A stretch of DNA of 64,000 bases. Source: Zanthoxylum bungeanum. Its lineage: Eukaryota > Streptophyta > Magnoliopsida > Sapindales > Rutaceae. A program made the position numbers and the translations under genes. Below are positions 46,560-60,300 of the stretch, in pieces. Numbering within the stretch: position 1 is the first letter of the stretch; every line of letters begins with the position of its first letter. The notes under the pieces are model-generated. The model had not been told where the DNA came from, made no database searches, and saw nothing but the letters and a program-made list of their open reading frames with translations. The stretch spans positions 1 to 64,000 of the forward strand of contig SKCR01015035.1 of NCBI GenBank assembly GCA_019454045.1, given 5' to 3'.

Positions 46560-47687
46560 ATCTTTCTCCAGAAGATTGCACAGAGGTTTAGCAATCTTTG
46601 AGAAGTCTTTGATAAATCTCCTGTAAAAGCCTGCATGTCCGAGAAAACTGCGAATCCCTTTGACAGTTGTTGGTGGATGTAGTTTTTCAATTGTCTTGAT
46701 CTTTACTTTGTCTACCTCGATTCCATTTTGTGAGATTCAATGTCCAAGGACGATGCCTTCCTGCACCATGAAGTGGTATTTCTCCCAGTTGAGTACCAGG
46801 TTGGTATCTTCACATCTTTATAGCACATTTTTCCAGATTTTGCAAGTAGTGATCAAAAGAGATCCAAACACAGAGAAATCATTCATGAAGACCTCCATAC
46901 TTTGTTCTAGCATGTCTGAGAAGATAGACATCATACAACGTTGAAATGTGGCAGGAGCATTACATAGTCCAAATGGCATTCTGCGGAAAGCAAAAGTACC
47001 ATACGGACATGTAAAAGTGGTTTTCTCCTGATCTTCTAGGGCGATGGAAATCTGATTGTACCCCGAATATCCATCCAAAAAATAATAGAACTCATGTCCC
47101 GCCAATCTGTCTAGCATCTGGTCAATGAATGACAGAGGAAAATGATCTTTCATTGTTGCTTTGTTCAGTTTCATGTAGTCCATGCATACTCTCCATCCAG
47201 TCACCATTCTTATTGGAATTAGCTCGTTCTTTTCATTTGTGACTACAGTAATTCCTCATTTCTTTGGCACACATTGCATAAGACTCACCCAAGTACTGTC
47301 AGAGATGGGATAGATAATGTCGGCATCCAACCATTTGATAATTTATTTCTTCACGACCTCCTTCATGATTGGATTTAGTCTCCGTTGATGCTCCATTGTG
47401 GGTTTGTACTCATCGTTCATCAGAATTTTGTGCATGCAAAATGATGGACCAATGCTTCGAATGTCTGCTATAGTCCAGCCAATGGCTTTCTTGTGTTCTC
47501 GTAACACTCTCAACAACTTATCTTCCTGCTCCAAAGTTAGCGAAGAAGAAATAATCACATGTAATTCAGAAGAGTTTCCTAAGAATGCATACCTGAGATG
47601 GCTCAGAAGTAGCTTTAGCTCCAGCTGTGGTGGTTCTTCAATTGAGGGCTTGATTCGCTCTTTCTTCGTTAGTTCCAGACTTTCCAC
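46560..47687 (-). pseudogene. Athila reverse transcriptase, active site mutated
   Basis: The N-terminal part is at 47687-47343 and the core at 47207-46818: VCMDYMKLNKATMKDHFPLS, FLDGYSGYNQISIA, FAFRRMPFGLCNAPATFQRC. The catalytic motif reads FMND (N codon at 46883-46881) where gypsy RTs have an (F/Y)xDD pair, so the first metal-binding Asp is lost. Frameshifts lie near 47210-47340 and 46818. The thumb part continues down to 46560. Confidence 0.9.
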
Positions 47688-48292
47688 ATGTGGTGTCGAT
47701 TTGAAACCAAATGGTTTTTATCAAGATAGTTGATACATTCCATAATTTCAGCATCTAGTTCGCTGTCAGTCATGTTGGTGATGCAAGCTTCAAGTTTATC
47801 CATGGGAGGTGGCATTGCATCATTATCCTGGATGATACCATCTACAACATCAATTCTGAAACATTCCTCATCATTTTCATCACTCGGGAATTTCATGGCT
47901 TTGAAAACATTGAAGGTAACTTCTTGGTCCTGCACTTTCATGGTTAGTTCTCCTTTTTGTACATCAATAACAGTTCGACTTGTAGCCAAGAATGGTCTTC
48001 CGATGATGATAGGTACATCTTTGTCTTCCTCCATGCCAAGGATAATGAAATCTGCTGGGAGAATGAGTTTGTCGACTTTGATGAGCATATCTTCAACTAA
48101 ACCTCTTGGAAATGCGAGTGTTCGATCAGCAAGTTGCAGAGAGACTGAGGTGGGCATTGCTACTCCAATCTGCAGTTTCCTGTAAATCGAAAAAGGCATC
48201 AAATTAATACTAGCACCTAAATCACATAAAGCTTTACCGATGTAATGTTCTCCAATGGTGCATAGGACAGTGAAACTGCCAAGATCTTTCAA
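47669..48292 (-). pseudogene. Athila aspartic protease
   Basis: GSFTVLCTIGEHYIGKALCD, then LGASINLMPFSIYRKL, DLGAS where D(S/T)GAS is usual for this clade. Later IILGMEEDKDVPIIIGRPFL and ATSRTVIDVQKGELTM. The domain is otherwise complete and leads directly into the pre-RT segment. Confidence 0.88.
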
Positions 48293-48299
48293 CTTTGGG

Positions 48300-49145
48300 G
48301 GAAATTTCCTCTAAATGATGGCGCTGCATTCTTCTGTCAATGCTACTCTCTCGTAATCTCTCAATCTTCACTTTCGTGGAAGAATGTCTTTCATGAATTT
48401 GACATAGCTGGGCATTTCTTCCAACGCTTCTGTAAATGGAATGTTGATATGCAGCTTTTTAAAGACCTCCAGGAATCGAGCAAACTGCTTGTCCAATTTA
48501 CTTTTCTAGAGTCGCTGTGGAAAAGTTAGAGGTGGAGTGATTCTTTCTTGATTTTTTTCCTTTGCTTCTTTATCCTCCATCTGTGGAACTGCATCTTTTG
48601 GAACTTCTTCAATGGATGCCTTGATTCCAACATCTTTGTTAATTTCAGTACCGTTTTTCAAAGTAATGGCTTGACATTGCTCCTTCCATTGGTTCCTTGG
48701 ATTTGGTTTTGTGTTTCTAGGAAAGTTACCTGGCGGTCTGTAACTCTGACCATTGGCCAGTTGTCAATTTGATTTTACAGTGCCTTTATAAAAGATGATT
48801 GGCTTTGAAACATAGCATCATATTTTTTTAACTGAGCTAGCACTTCCGCTATTCCTGGTTCTTTTTCATGCTCATTGTCTTTGTTCTGCTGTTGGAATCC
48901 GGGTGGTGGATTGTTCACTTGCCCTGAATTGTTGCTCCATACGAAATTAAGATGATTCCTCCACCCTGAGTTGTTGGTGTTAGAATATGGATTGTTCCCC
49001 CGTCTGTTGAAAATATTGACATAATTCACCGTCTCTTCATGTTGGTTTGTCTCTGGTGCTCCTATATATGGTAAACTTATGGATCCAGCATTACCTTGCA
49101 TGCTAAGTGTTTCCATAAATTTGCATATCTGATCCAGATTGGCAT
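48300..49145 (-). pseudogene. Athila gag, C-terminal part
   Basis: The segment near 49070-48880 has the Athila signature NPYSNTNNSGWRNHLNFVWS and then PPPGFQQQ. Near 48500-48360 lies FARFLEVFKKLHINIPFTEA and MPSYVKFMKDILPRK. The frame is interrupted several times. The N-terminal half is missing because copia LTR sequence begins at 49146. Confidence 0.88.
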
Positions 49146-49686
49146 TGTTGGACAATTATGACCCATATCATCACTATTATCCACGAAAGGTTTAATCATT
49201 AAATATCCCTAGTCGTAGTATTATCGAGACTGGACATCGATAATACGGAATAGGCTAGTATTACACTTGTGCGCGTTATGAAAGCTTAACGATATAGTTC
49301 TCATATATTTAAGTATTGGATACTTATGCAAGTGTGATAGCAGGTTTTGTTAGCCATTGGACCGAGAATATCTTCACTCTGGATAGACCCCTCGGAATCC
49401 CATTGGTAGTATGACTATGTGTCTATGGGAATCCGAATCAGGGTAGGTGTATGTGGTCTTAACCTGAGACTTGCATCGCTAATACTTGCGACAATCAGTA
49501 TACTTTGGTTTTGTTCGTCTGGAGCTTTAACAGGTTATGTGTACGCCTTTTCTGGGTATACTAAGAATCGTAGTATATTGGATGTGATGTCAAGATGGAA
49601 GTATCACTTCAGTCATATGAAGATGATGATCATGCAGGGATACAAAACTAGTACTCTTAAATGCTGCAGCTATCGAGATAGTATGA
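49146..49686 (+). repeat. Truncated copia LTR (internal deletion)
   Basis: It starts TGTTGGACAATTATGACCC, skips ~170 bp relative to the full LTR after CATCACTATTAT, and stops after GATAGTATGA, where a second LTR of the same family begins. It cuts the Athila gag. Confidence 0.85.
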
Positions 49687-51689
49687 TGTTGGACAATTAT
49701 GACCCATAGCATCACTATTTGTACAGAACATGGTGTTGTTGTACAAATTAACTATGTGACAAAGGAAATTGCTCTTCTATCATTTGTAATTGGATTACTG
49801 GAATATATAAATGATAAAAGTCCATATGATTAGTTCCGGATTAATAAGATATGAGACAATATTAATCCACTAAGGTTTAATCATTAAATATCCCTAGTCG
49901 TAGTATTATCGAGATTACACATCGATAATGCGGAATAGACTAGTATTGCACTTGTGCGTGTTATGGGAGAATAATGTCATAGTTCTCATATATTTGGGTA
50001 TTGGATACTCATGCAAGTGTAATAGGAGGTTGTGTTTACCGATGGTACGGAAACAGCTTAGCTCTGGATAGACCCCTCAGAATCCCATTGGTAGTATGAC
50101 TATGTGTCTATGGGAGTCCGAATCAGGGTAGGTGTATTTGGTCTTAACCTGAGACTTGCATCGCTAATACTTGCGACAATCAATATACTTTGGTTTTGGT
50201 CATCCAGGGCTTTAACATGTTCTGTGTACTCCTCTTCTGGGTATATTGAGAATCGTAGTGTATTGGGTGTGTTGTCAAGATGGAAGTATCACTTCAGTCA
50301 TATGGAGATGATGGTCACGTACGATAAGGAACTAGTGCTCTTAAATGCTGCAGCTATCGGGATAATATGACTAGGTCATGTTTATCCAATTATAGAGACT
50401 AGTTACCAGAGATCCGATATGTGCTTCGTACGGGGCAGACACAATTCCAGCCCCAGGCCTAGCACGTGACATCCGATACTGCATCGCAATACTACGTATA
50501 CTACGTCTGATACAGATTACATATTCCTTTAAGAATATTTCTGGAGAATTGGGTAGGCACGGTGCTTTGCTAGAAGCCAACCATGTCTTGTAAATTGGTA
50601 AAAATGTAGTACTAGGTACGTACGTGTTCGGATAGTCCGACGACCGTATTTACTGCCAACATATCCATGGATCTCATGGGTCGCTTCCCGAAGATTCACC
50701 GATGACGTATGACTCGCAGATAATTAATCTGGGATTAATTATAAGAGAGAGAAAATTAATCTAGGATTAATTACGGAGATATTTTATCTGGGATAAAATA
50801 TTATTTAAAGAGAGAGAACGATTAATTTGGAATTAATCGATAAAATAATATATTCGATATATTAAACGAAATTGGATTTCGACGCGAAATTAAAATTGTA
50901 TTTTAATTCGGGCTAACGAATTGATTTAGAATTAATTCGCGAGCGACGTGAATAGTAATTTTGCTAGGCATAATTATTTCATTAAATTTGATTTAATTAC
51001 GTCGCAACGGAAAATTCGTTAATTAGGAATTAACGAACCCGAGCCCAGAATGTGTTTGCGAGGCCACTCCGATTTTGAATCATGTGCGACCACAAGTCAC
51101 ATCGCTTGTCACTTTAGTGATGGATGTCAATTCACCTTTTGGTGATTGACAACCAGTCACTATTCATGATGGTGGTGGTTGTGGGCAATAAATGTCATTT
51201 TGCCTCCAAAATTGTTTTTTTGCTTTTTGGAAAAGTTTTTACAAAATTTTGGTAAAGACTTTTATTATATGTTTTTAGAAAACAAAATACCAAAGACACA
51301 AAACACACATCTTCTTCTCTCTCTTTTCTCACCATGGCCGAATGGCGCTCTCATTTTTCTCTCATTGTTGCCGTGAGCCTAGGGCTCATTTTTTCTTGAT
51401 TTTGCTTCAAAATCAAAGATGCTAGCACATCAAAGAGTTTTACAAAGGTGATAGGGAAACCCATCTATGAGCATGGAATCAACACCTAATCTTGGAGCTT
51501 GAAGATCCACACAAAGAGGAGCTTGGAGCACAAAGAATGGGCTTGGCCGAGAGTCTCAAGGAGCATAAAATTTTTTGTGTTCATCGCATAGCAAATCCGA
51601 TCAAAGTGAGTATTTCCGCTACTTTACTTTGTTGTATTTGCACATTTCATCGCTTAATTTGATCTTGGTTTGATCTAGAAAACCCAACA
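49687..51689 (+). repeat. Copia LTR, + strand, 2003 bp
   Basis: It runs TGTTGGACAATTATG to ACCCAACA and is followed by an initiator-Met-type primer site. It therefore acts as the 5' LTR of a + strand element. Confidence 0.9.
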
Positions 51690-51690
51690 A

Positions 51691-51705
51691 TGGTATCAGA
51701 TCGGT
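51691..51705 (+). promoter_or_regulatory. Copia primer-binding site
   Basis: TGGTATCAGATCGG lies one or two bases after the LTR end. It is close to TGGTATCAGAGC, the tRNA-iMet complement used by most copia elements. Confidence 0.75.
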
Positions 51706-51898
51706 TATTAAGCATGAAATTGAATTTAGGGTAAAATTTGGGTAAAATTGATTTGAGCATGATTTGATAAAATTGATTGTTTGAGTATGCTTGAATGATG
51801 ATAACTTAGAGTTATGCATGATCAATTTGATGAAAATTGAATTGGATTATTTTTTTCCCCAAAAATTTGGCTTGGCCGAATGTAAATAGTTCCCTAAT

Positions 51899-53957
51899 TG
51901 TTGGAGTTTCTACGGCCCCAAGGATCGAATACAAAGCAAGAAATACATGTGAATACATAAGAGGGAGTTGAGGAATACTCACATCGATCGGTTGGGCGAC
52001 GCAGATACGAACAAAAATATTTTCTGCCTCCATGGACTGCTCAGCAGTGGCAGTGAAACAGCTCACTGTTTTCGGCCATTGTTGCTCCTTGAACAAGCTC
52101 CAAGCTTCGTCAAACGATTCCAAGCTCATGGGTGGACTTCCCTATCACCTTCGCATGACTTCGTAGTGTGCTAGCACTCCCGATTTTGCCACAAAATCGT
52201 GACTTTTAGCTTCCCTCATGCTCGGTTTTGCCCAGCAAAAAAGAACCAGAAAAGTGCCCAAATGGGCGAGAGAGATAGAGATGAGAGAAAGAGAGAGTTG
52301 TTGATTAAATGATTTCCAAAATCAAATAAAAACATATACCAAAATTTGTGTAATAGCTTTTCAAAAGTCAACACAAATTTGGCTCCAAAATAGCATTAAA
52401 TGCTATCAACCACTCACATCACTATTTGCATCAATCAATCAATCAATGTGACAAGTTGTCACATCACTCAAAGTGACTAATGATTTGACGCTTGATGCGA
52501 CTAATGATTTGACGCTTAATTTGACTTGCATGCCGCACTCGAATTCGAAATGCGAATGCGCTCCCAAATAATCCCGGGCTCGGGTTCGCTAATTCTAAAT
52601 TAACGAATTTTCCGTTGCGACGTAATTAAATCTAATTTAATTAAATAATCATGCCTAGCATAATTACTATTCACGTCGCTAACGAATTAATTCTAAATTA
52701 ATTCGTTCGCCCGAATTAAAATCTAATTTCAATTCCGCGTCGAAATCCAATTTCATATAATATATCGAATATATTAATTAATCAATTAATTCCAAATTAA
52801 TCGTTATCTCTCTTTTATTGATTTTTTATCCCAGATAAAATATCTCCGCAATTAATCCCAGATTAATTTTCTCTCTCATCTAATTAATCCCAGATTAATT
52901 AAAAGTGTGAGTCATACGTCATCGGTGAATCTTCGGGAAGCGACCCATGAGATCCCCTGATATGTTGGTAGTAAATACGGTCGTCGGACTATCCGAACAC
53001 GTAAGTACCTAGTACTACGTTTATACCGATTTACAAGACAAGGTTGGCTTTTAGCAAAGCGCCATGCCTACCCAATTCTCCAGAAATATCCTTACAGGAA
53101 TAAGGATCTATATCAGGCGTAGTATACATAGTATTGCGTATTTCGATCCAGTATCGGATGATCACATGCAAGGCCTGTGGCTGGTACAGTGTCTGCCCCG
53201 TACGAAGCATATATCGGATTACGAGCAACTAGTCTCTTTAATATCGGATAATCATGACCAAGTCATATTATCCCGACGGTTGCAACCTTTTTAGAGAACC
53301 AGTTATGTATCCCTACGTGATCATAATCTCCATATGACTGGAGTGACACTTCCGTCTTGACATCACACCCAACACACTACGATTCTTAATATACCCAGTA
53401 GAGGCGTACACAGAACCGATTAAAGCCCTGGACGACCACAACCAAAGTATATTGATTGTTGCAAGTATTAGCGGTGCAAGTCTCAAGTTAAGACCAAATA
53501 CACTTACCCTGATTTCGGACTTCCATAGACACATAGTCATACTACCAATGGAATTCCGAGGGGGTCTATCCAGAGCGAAGCTGTTTCCCGTACCATCGGT
53601 AAAACACAACCTCCTATTACACTTGCATGAGTATCCTATACCCAAATATATGATAACTATGCCGTTTGTGCCCTCACAACGCGCACAAGTGTAATACTAG
53701 TCTTTTACGCATTTATCGATGTCCAATCTAGATAATACTCTGACTATGGATATTTAATGATTTATCCTTCGTGGACTGATACTGTCTCATATCATTCTCA
53801 ATCCAGGAACAAATCATAAGGACCTCCTATCATTTATATATCTTGGTGATCTAATCACAAATGATAAGAGTGCAATCTCCTTTGTCACATAGTTAATTTG
53901 TACAACAACACCATGATCTGTACAAATAGTGACGCTATGGGTCATAATTGTCCAACA
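51899..53957 (-). repeat. Copia LTR, - strand, 2059 bp
   Basis: Read on the minus strand it starts TGTTGGACAATTATGACCC at 53957 and ends ACTCCAACA at 51899. A purine tract (AAGTGGGAGAT, minus strand, 53958-53968) precedes it, so it is the 3' LTR of a minus-strand element. Confidence 0.9.
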
Positions 53958-55696
53958 ATCTCCCACTTGGCCTATAGCCAGTCACTCGAGTGTCTAACAC
54001 CCGAACTATGTACGGTTGGCTCAAACTGCTGAGAAAAGGGTTTCGTCAGCGGATTTGCATGATTATCATCTGATGTGATTTATTCGATCATCACATCGCC
54101 ACGATATATGTTCTGAACGAATCAGATGAATATCGAAGTATGTATCTGGATCGTTGATGAGACCATTAATTCTTTAGCATGCGCTGAAGCCTAGCTCAGC
54201 TGCTAACAGAACTATATCTAATCTAATTAGATTTATTATCTACCCAAATGGCTTCTATTGCTGCCTCAGCTGCAGCAATAACCCATATTTGTTGTTTATT
54301 CGGTAACAATATCTTACTTGGAAGATTTCCAGCTTACTGTACCGTTATTCAAACTTTATAGTACCGTTGTGCGACTTATAGTCATTTTATCGGTTGGGAA
54401 ACTTGCTACAGTGATCCCAGTCACTTCAAGTTCTACTTATCCATAGACTAAGATAGCATCATTAGTTCTCTAAGATACTGAAGGATGTTTTTAAATTCAA
54501 TCCAGTGACTATCACTTGGATTGGCCTGTTTGTGAATCCATATGCTCAAAGCGTATGAGACACCAGGTCGCGTACATTTTTCAATGTACGATTTCTCGGA
54601 GAGTTTTATCGAAAGCCAAGCTTTCACCGATTATTTTAATGGGAATATCATTTCCAAGAAATGACATATTATCATTATTTATAGGACAGCCACTGTCAGT
54701 GCGCTCCCACTAACCTCCTTATATACACAAGAATCATTTTCGTTTTGAATTAAATCATATACTATTATGATTACATCAAAACGATAATTCCAAGAACCTA
54801 ATGCTTGCTTCAATCCATACATGGATCGAATAACCCGCAAACCTTGTTTGCTAGTTATGGTACGACAAAATCGTCAGGATGTTGTAAACATCCTCCAAAA
54901 GGTTTCCTTTTCAGGAAATCAATTTTCCCGTGTAGCTGTTATATTTCATAAATTAAACATGCAGCGTCTGCAAGCATTATCCAAATGGATTTACCATGGC
55001 AACAGGTAAAAGGTTTCCTCATAATCAACACAATGTTGATAACGATACCTTTCCGCCAAAAGCCTAGCTTTGTACGTTGGTATGTTGCCTTCCATGTATG
55101 TCTTCCTTGAAGACTTATAAAGTACCAATAGACACAATGCCTTGCGGTACATTAACTAGTGTCCAAAATAAGTTGATATACATGGAATCCATTTCGAACA
55201 TCATGGAACTTTGCCATAATAGGGAGTCGATACCTTGTATCACTTCCTCATACGTAGTCAGTTTGTCTTCCTCCATAAGATTGACATCTACTTGAGGTGA
55301 AATCAGAAATCCATACCTCCCAGGTTATTTTCTGACTCTCTCCGACTTACGCGGTTCTTGTGTATTCAAAGATTGTGGTACAGTTTCATCCTTGATGAAC
55401 TGTTTGTGTTCCATTAGGACTCGATGCCTGGAACAGTATTACTCTGATTTTCATCGAGTTTTACTTTCCTCCCACTTACCACTGCATATAGGTATTCCTC
55501 TTAGGAAAACCGCATGGCGAGCAACAATTACATTGTTCTCTTGTGAGTTGTATAAGTACTATACTTTGGTTTCCCTAGGATAACCTACAAATTAGGCACT
55601 TATCCGATTTGGGTTTTAGTTTGGTATCATCCAAACATATGCCTAGCATTCCCAAATCTTCAGGAATGAGAAACCCGGTTTCTTTCCTGTTCATAT
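53958..55696 (-). pseudogene. Copia pol 3' half, - strand (integrase end to RNase H)
   Basis: Minus-strand relic upstream of the LTR at 51899-53957. Its sequence is mirrored at ~59215-60905 on the + strand; for example, the block with the complement of CTTTCCTCCCACTTACC occurs in both. It includes the integrase-RT linker (KSERVRKQ-type, ~55345) and RT/RNase H remnants. There are many stops, and the element stops short near 55696 with no 5' part. Confidence 0.75.
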
Positions 55697-55701
55697 CTAA
55701 T

Positions 55702-57000
55702 ATGATTGAATGGGCCTTTAAAATTTTAATTGGGCCTAATGGGCCTAAATTGATTTTTGGCAAAGGGTGATTCCTTATTGGGCTTTGGTTGCCAAAGTCC
55801 ATGCCTTATAAATTAATTGAAAGCCCATTGGACTTTAATTAAATTGACATTGGATGTTAAATTGGGCTTTGAGACCCGTAATGATTAGATTTAAAATCTA
55901 AGTCGTAAATGCTCATTAATAAAGTGTAATTATTTAATTTGAAATTAAATAAAGAATTAGTATTGAATACAAATTAAATTGGATTTAATATTGTAGTTTG
56001 ATATAATTCAAAAATTCGTATTTTGAGTACTTATTCTTAAATTAGTTGGACTCGCGCAAATCAAATCGTTGTTTGAACATTGGATGGTCATTAATTTCAG
56101 ATTAATTAATTGGATTAGATTGATTGATAACATGCTTTGTGTGAATACATGGATGTGATGTATGAATAATGCATACCGGATGGATATTAGATGGGTGAGG
56201 GCAATTTTGGAAATTGTTGTAATAAATTTAGAATTTATTAAATTGGACCTGCGTGTCCAGCCTATTACCACTTGACTCTTTGTATTTCTCTTCTCACATA
56301 TTCCCCTCAATGTAAATGAGGTTTCTTTAGAAGTGTTATGTAATTGGGTAGAAGTAAGATTTGTGCTAGCGGGAGAGAGGAAATGGAGAGATTTGTTCTT
56401 GGAAGAAAATATTTTAAATATCCATCTGCATATCATTATTAATTTATTTATCGCGCCTTCTTATGCTTTTAGAATGCATGTTTAAGGGTGTATGATGAGA
56501 CCTAATCAAAGATAATTAATTGGTTTCCAATTACGCGAAAAAACCCTCAACAAATATTAAGCGTTTTTCCTTCCATTGAATGATTCATTCTCAAGATCCA
56601 AGATTGACACTGGCTTTTTGGCCAAAGTCAAGACCTTTGTCCATCGCGGATGTGTTTGAATCATGAAGGCTTTGTTCTATATCGCATGTCTTGTCCAAGT
56701 TGTGATTTGTTGGCCAAAGTCAAGATCACTTCTTGTCCATCGACATCGATTACGAAGCTTTCCAAGGTCAATGGGTCCCGCTTAACTGGAATCATTAAGC
56801 TTATTGTGCCAAAGCCAAGGCTTAGTTGATTCAGAGGAAAAATGTTAGGGAATATATCAGATATATTGGCATATATTAGATATATGTTTCGGACTTGGAT
56901 GTCCACCTACTGGATCTAGGAATTGGATGAGATCCAATTGATCTTAGAGATCTACCTAGTTAAATATCATAAAGCTTGTTGGCCAAAGTCAAGGTTGTGT
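55702..57000 (+). other. Non-coding, probable copia leader
   Basis: GGGCC-rich and AT-rich sequence (AATTGGGCCTAATGGGCC near 55728), then repeated words TTGGCCAAAGTCAAG (~56620, ~56710, ~56980). No gene was recognised. Its position suggests leader/untranslated sequence of the + strand copia relic, but a separate degenerate LTR cannot be excluded. Confidence 0.35.
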
Positions 57001-57399
57001 GTTATTTAACGGGATCCTAGCCCACTAGGAAACTAGGTTTCCCGAGTACTCAACAGAGAGTTAGAGGCTCGCCAAAAAATAGTGGGAGGCAAGTATTAAA
57101 TTTGCAATTTCGTTTAGATACCTGCCAATACGCGCTCATTTCAATTTTTTGTCATTACATTAATATATATTAGTTGGACTAATATTTAATTGTTGTTTTT
57201 ATTAAACAGTTAGAATGTATTCAAACTACTTCATTTATAGTTGATTATATAATTGGATTATAGTAATCAATATATTTGAATTTAACCAATCAAATTATAG
57301 TTGATTATATAGTTAGACTATAGTAATCATTATAATCAATAGTACCTGAAATCGTTGATTGGATAGTTGGACTATAGCAATCAAGGTAACTGAAAGATT

Positions 57400-60300
57400 A
57401 GCGTTTAGAACATTATCCTGGGAGAAAATGTCATTAAACAGCTTTAATTTTCAGATTGGGAATAGAACCTCATGATAGTCCTGGGAACTGAGAAGTTATT
57501 CTATTTGATATAGCAACCTTTTGGGCCTGAGCCCGGAGTTGAGCAAATAGTAGAACATGATCTTTGGAATATTCATGTAATGATAACTTTAGTGATCAAT
57601 CCATTATGCATACCGCAATGACTCTTTAATTCTGTCCTCAGAATTAAGGATTAGATCCTTGTACCATGATGATGAAATTAAAGATCTTCATAGATCTATT
57701 ATTAGATCTTAGAAGTACAAATTTCATAAGAAGCTCTTTAGCTCGTGTATGTCAGAGGGTACATATGTCGAGCACTAGGTGTCGCAGATGATTGCTAACA
57801 TTGATCAACTAGGTTAGCTGGGCATTACGTACGTGGCTGAGACTGCCAAAGATTTGATCTTATAGTCTCTAGCTGAAAGCTGGGGCAGGTTCATTGTGAA
57901 CCAAGAGTAAACTCTTGGAGAGTTGATGGCTATGCTCAAGGAGGCAGAGCTAGAGCTTCTAAAAGGGGGCAAAGGCAAAATCATCACAGTCTTTTGGGAA
58001 GACAAATGACATATCCCAAGATGTCTGCCTAAACTGTGGAAAACAGGGTCACTGGATGCGTGACTACCGTATGGACAAGGCATACATGAAGGAAGAGAAG
58101 ACGGGCAAGGCTACGGCTTCAAGCATGTTTGTCACAAACATGTTAACTTCTAGTTTCAAAATTGAATTTTGATACTAGATGTGGTACATAAATATATACT
58201 GATGTGCAGAATCTGCTGATGAGCAGGATACTGACTTCAGTTGAGATTGATCTGCGAGTCGGAAACGGGATGAGAGTCGCTGTTTTAACCGTAGAAACCT
58301 AAGTTTAGGAACTACCCTTCGGGTGTGTACTTAAATTAGGAGACTGTTAAAATGTACCTAGTTTGACTAGAAACATTATCTTTATATCAGATTTTAACCC
58401 ATTGCGGGTATACCTTATATTCTAGAACACTAAAGTGTTTTATTTTATAAAGATGATATTGAGATAAACACATTAGATGTGAATAATAGTATTTATATTT
58501 TGAATATAAATGAATCTCAAACGTAAAACATGACAAACAAATAGCTCAAACTGATTTAATCAGATGAGCCTTATTTGTGGCATTGTTGTCTGAGACACAA
58601 TTAACAAGACTCGTATATCCACACTTTTGAAGAGTGGGTACTAGGACAGATTTTATTCTATTCAAACAATGTCTATGAATCTAGTTTATTGGACAAAGTG
58701 CCTGAAATACCTTTTACTTGGTAAAAGTGCAAGTGCCACCGATCTGTTATCCCTCGTTCATAGTGACGTAAGTGGGCCCATGTCTAGCTAGGCTAGAGGT
58801 GGATATGAATACTTCGTAACCTTTATGGATGTGGCATCGCGTTATGGTTATGTGTTTCTTTTGAAACATGAATCGGAAACTTTTGATAGATTCAAAGAGT
58901 TTCGACACGAAATAGATAAACAGATCGGCAAGAGTATTAAAACTGTCACGGTTAGACCGTGGTGGAAAATACTTAAGCAATAAGTTTCTCGATTACTTGA
59001 AAAAGTATAGTATTCTTTCACAGTGGACTCCTCCCGGAACACCTCAATTGAACGGTGTGTCCAAACGGAAAAACCGAATTTTGTTAGACATGATAAGGTT
59101 AATTAAGAGTCACTTTGAGCTACCATTTTCCTTCTAGGGATACGCAATAAACAGTGCAATACTTATTTTGAATAAGGTTCCATAAAATCTGTTTGACAGA
59201 CTTCATATTAGATATGAACATGGAAGAAACCGGGTTTTCTCATTTCTGAAGATTTGGGAATGCTAGGCATATGTTTGGATGATACCAAACTAAAACCCAA
59301 ATCAGATAAGTGCCTAATTTTTAGGTTATCCTAGGGAAACCAAAGTATAGTACTTATACAACTCACAAGAGAACAATGTAATTGTTGCTCGCCATGCGGT
59401 TTTCCTAAGAGGAATACCTATATGCAGTGGTAAGTGGGAGGAAAGTAAAACTCGATGAAAATCAGAGTAATACTGTTCCAGGCACTGAGTCCTAATGGAA
59501 CACAAACAGTTCATCAAGGATGAAACTGTACCACAATCTTCGAATACACAAGAACCGCGTAAGTCGGAGAGAGTCAGAAAACAACCTGGGAGGTATGGAT
59601 TTCTGATTTCACCTCAAGTAGATGTCAATCTTATTGAGGAAGACAAACTGACTACGTATGAGGAAGTGATACAAGGTATCGACTCCCTATTATGGCAAAG
59701 TTCCATGATGTCTGAAATGGATTCCATGTATACTAACCAAGTTTAGATACTGGTTGTTGTACCGGAAGGCATTGTGTCTATTGGTACTATATAAGTCTTC
59801 AAGGAAGACAAACATGGATGTCAACATACCAACATACTAAGCTAGGCTTGTAACGAAAAGGTATCGTTATCAACATTGTGTCGATTACGACGAAACCTTT
59901 TACTCGTTGCCATGGTTAAATCCTTTGGATAATGATTGCTAGTGCTACATGTTTCATTTATGAAATGTGGCAGCTGAACGTCGAAAATCGCTTTCCTTAA
60001 ACGGAAACCTTTTGGAGGATATTTAAAACATCCTGACGGTTTTATCATACCAAAACGAGCAAACAAGGTTTGCAAGTTATTCCATCCATTTATGGATTGA
60101 AGCAAGCATTGCGTTCTTGGAACTATCGTTTTGATGTAATCATAATGGTATAAGATTTAATTCAAAATGAAAATAATTCTTGTGTATATAAGAAGGTTAG
60201 TGGGAGCGTTCTGACAATGATTGTCCTAAATAATGATGATATATCATTTCTTGGAAATGATATTCCCATAATACAATCGGTGAAAGCTTGGCTTTCATGA

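Larger units (their letters stand above)
24600..49145 (-). mobile_element. Athila-type Ty3/gypsy element, 5'-truncated, with captured genes
   Basis: Minus-strand order: gag C-terminus (49145-48300), protease (48292-47669), RT (47687-46818), RNase H (46559-45903), integrase (45900-44722). Next comes the spacer with GGGAGGCAACCCGTGC typical of Athila, a Cys-rich ORF (44582-44133) and a LOG-like gene (30421-29769). After the LOG gene is ACATTGGGGACAATGTCTC, also typical of the Athila 3' region, then a purine tract and the 3' LTR. A complete Tat element (30679-44028) and a copia solo LTR (25515-27462) are nested in it. Copia LTRs cut off its 5' end at 49146. Removing the nested elements leaves ~9 kb, a usual Athila size for a truncated copy. 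Confidence 0.8.

Noticed and set aside
51894..55701. CTAAT at 51894-51898 and 55697-55701 as a 5-bp TSD of the minus-strand copia piece
   Set aside because: The right end is inside integrase coding sequence, not an LTR end, and the CTAAT there also occurs in the mirrored copy, so the match is probably chance.
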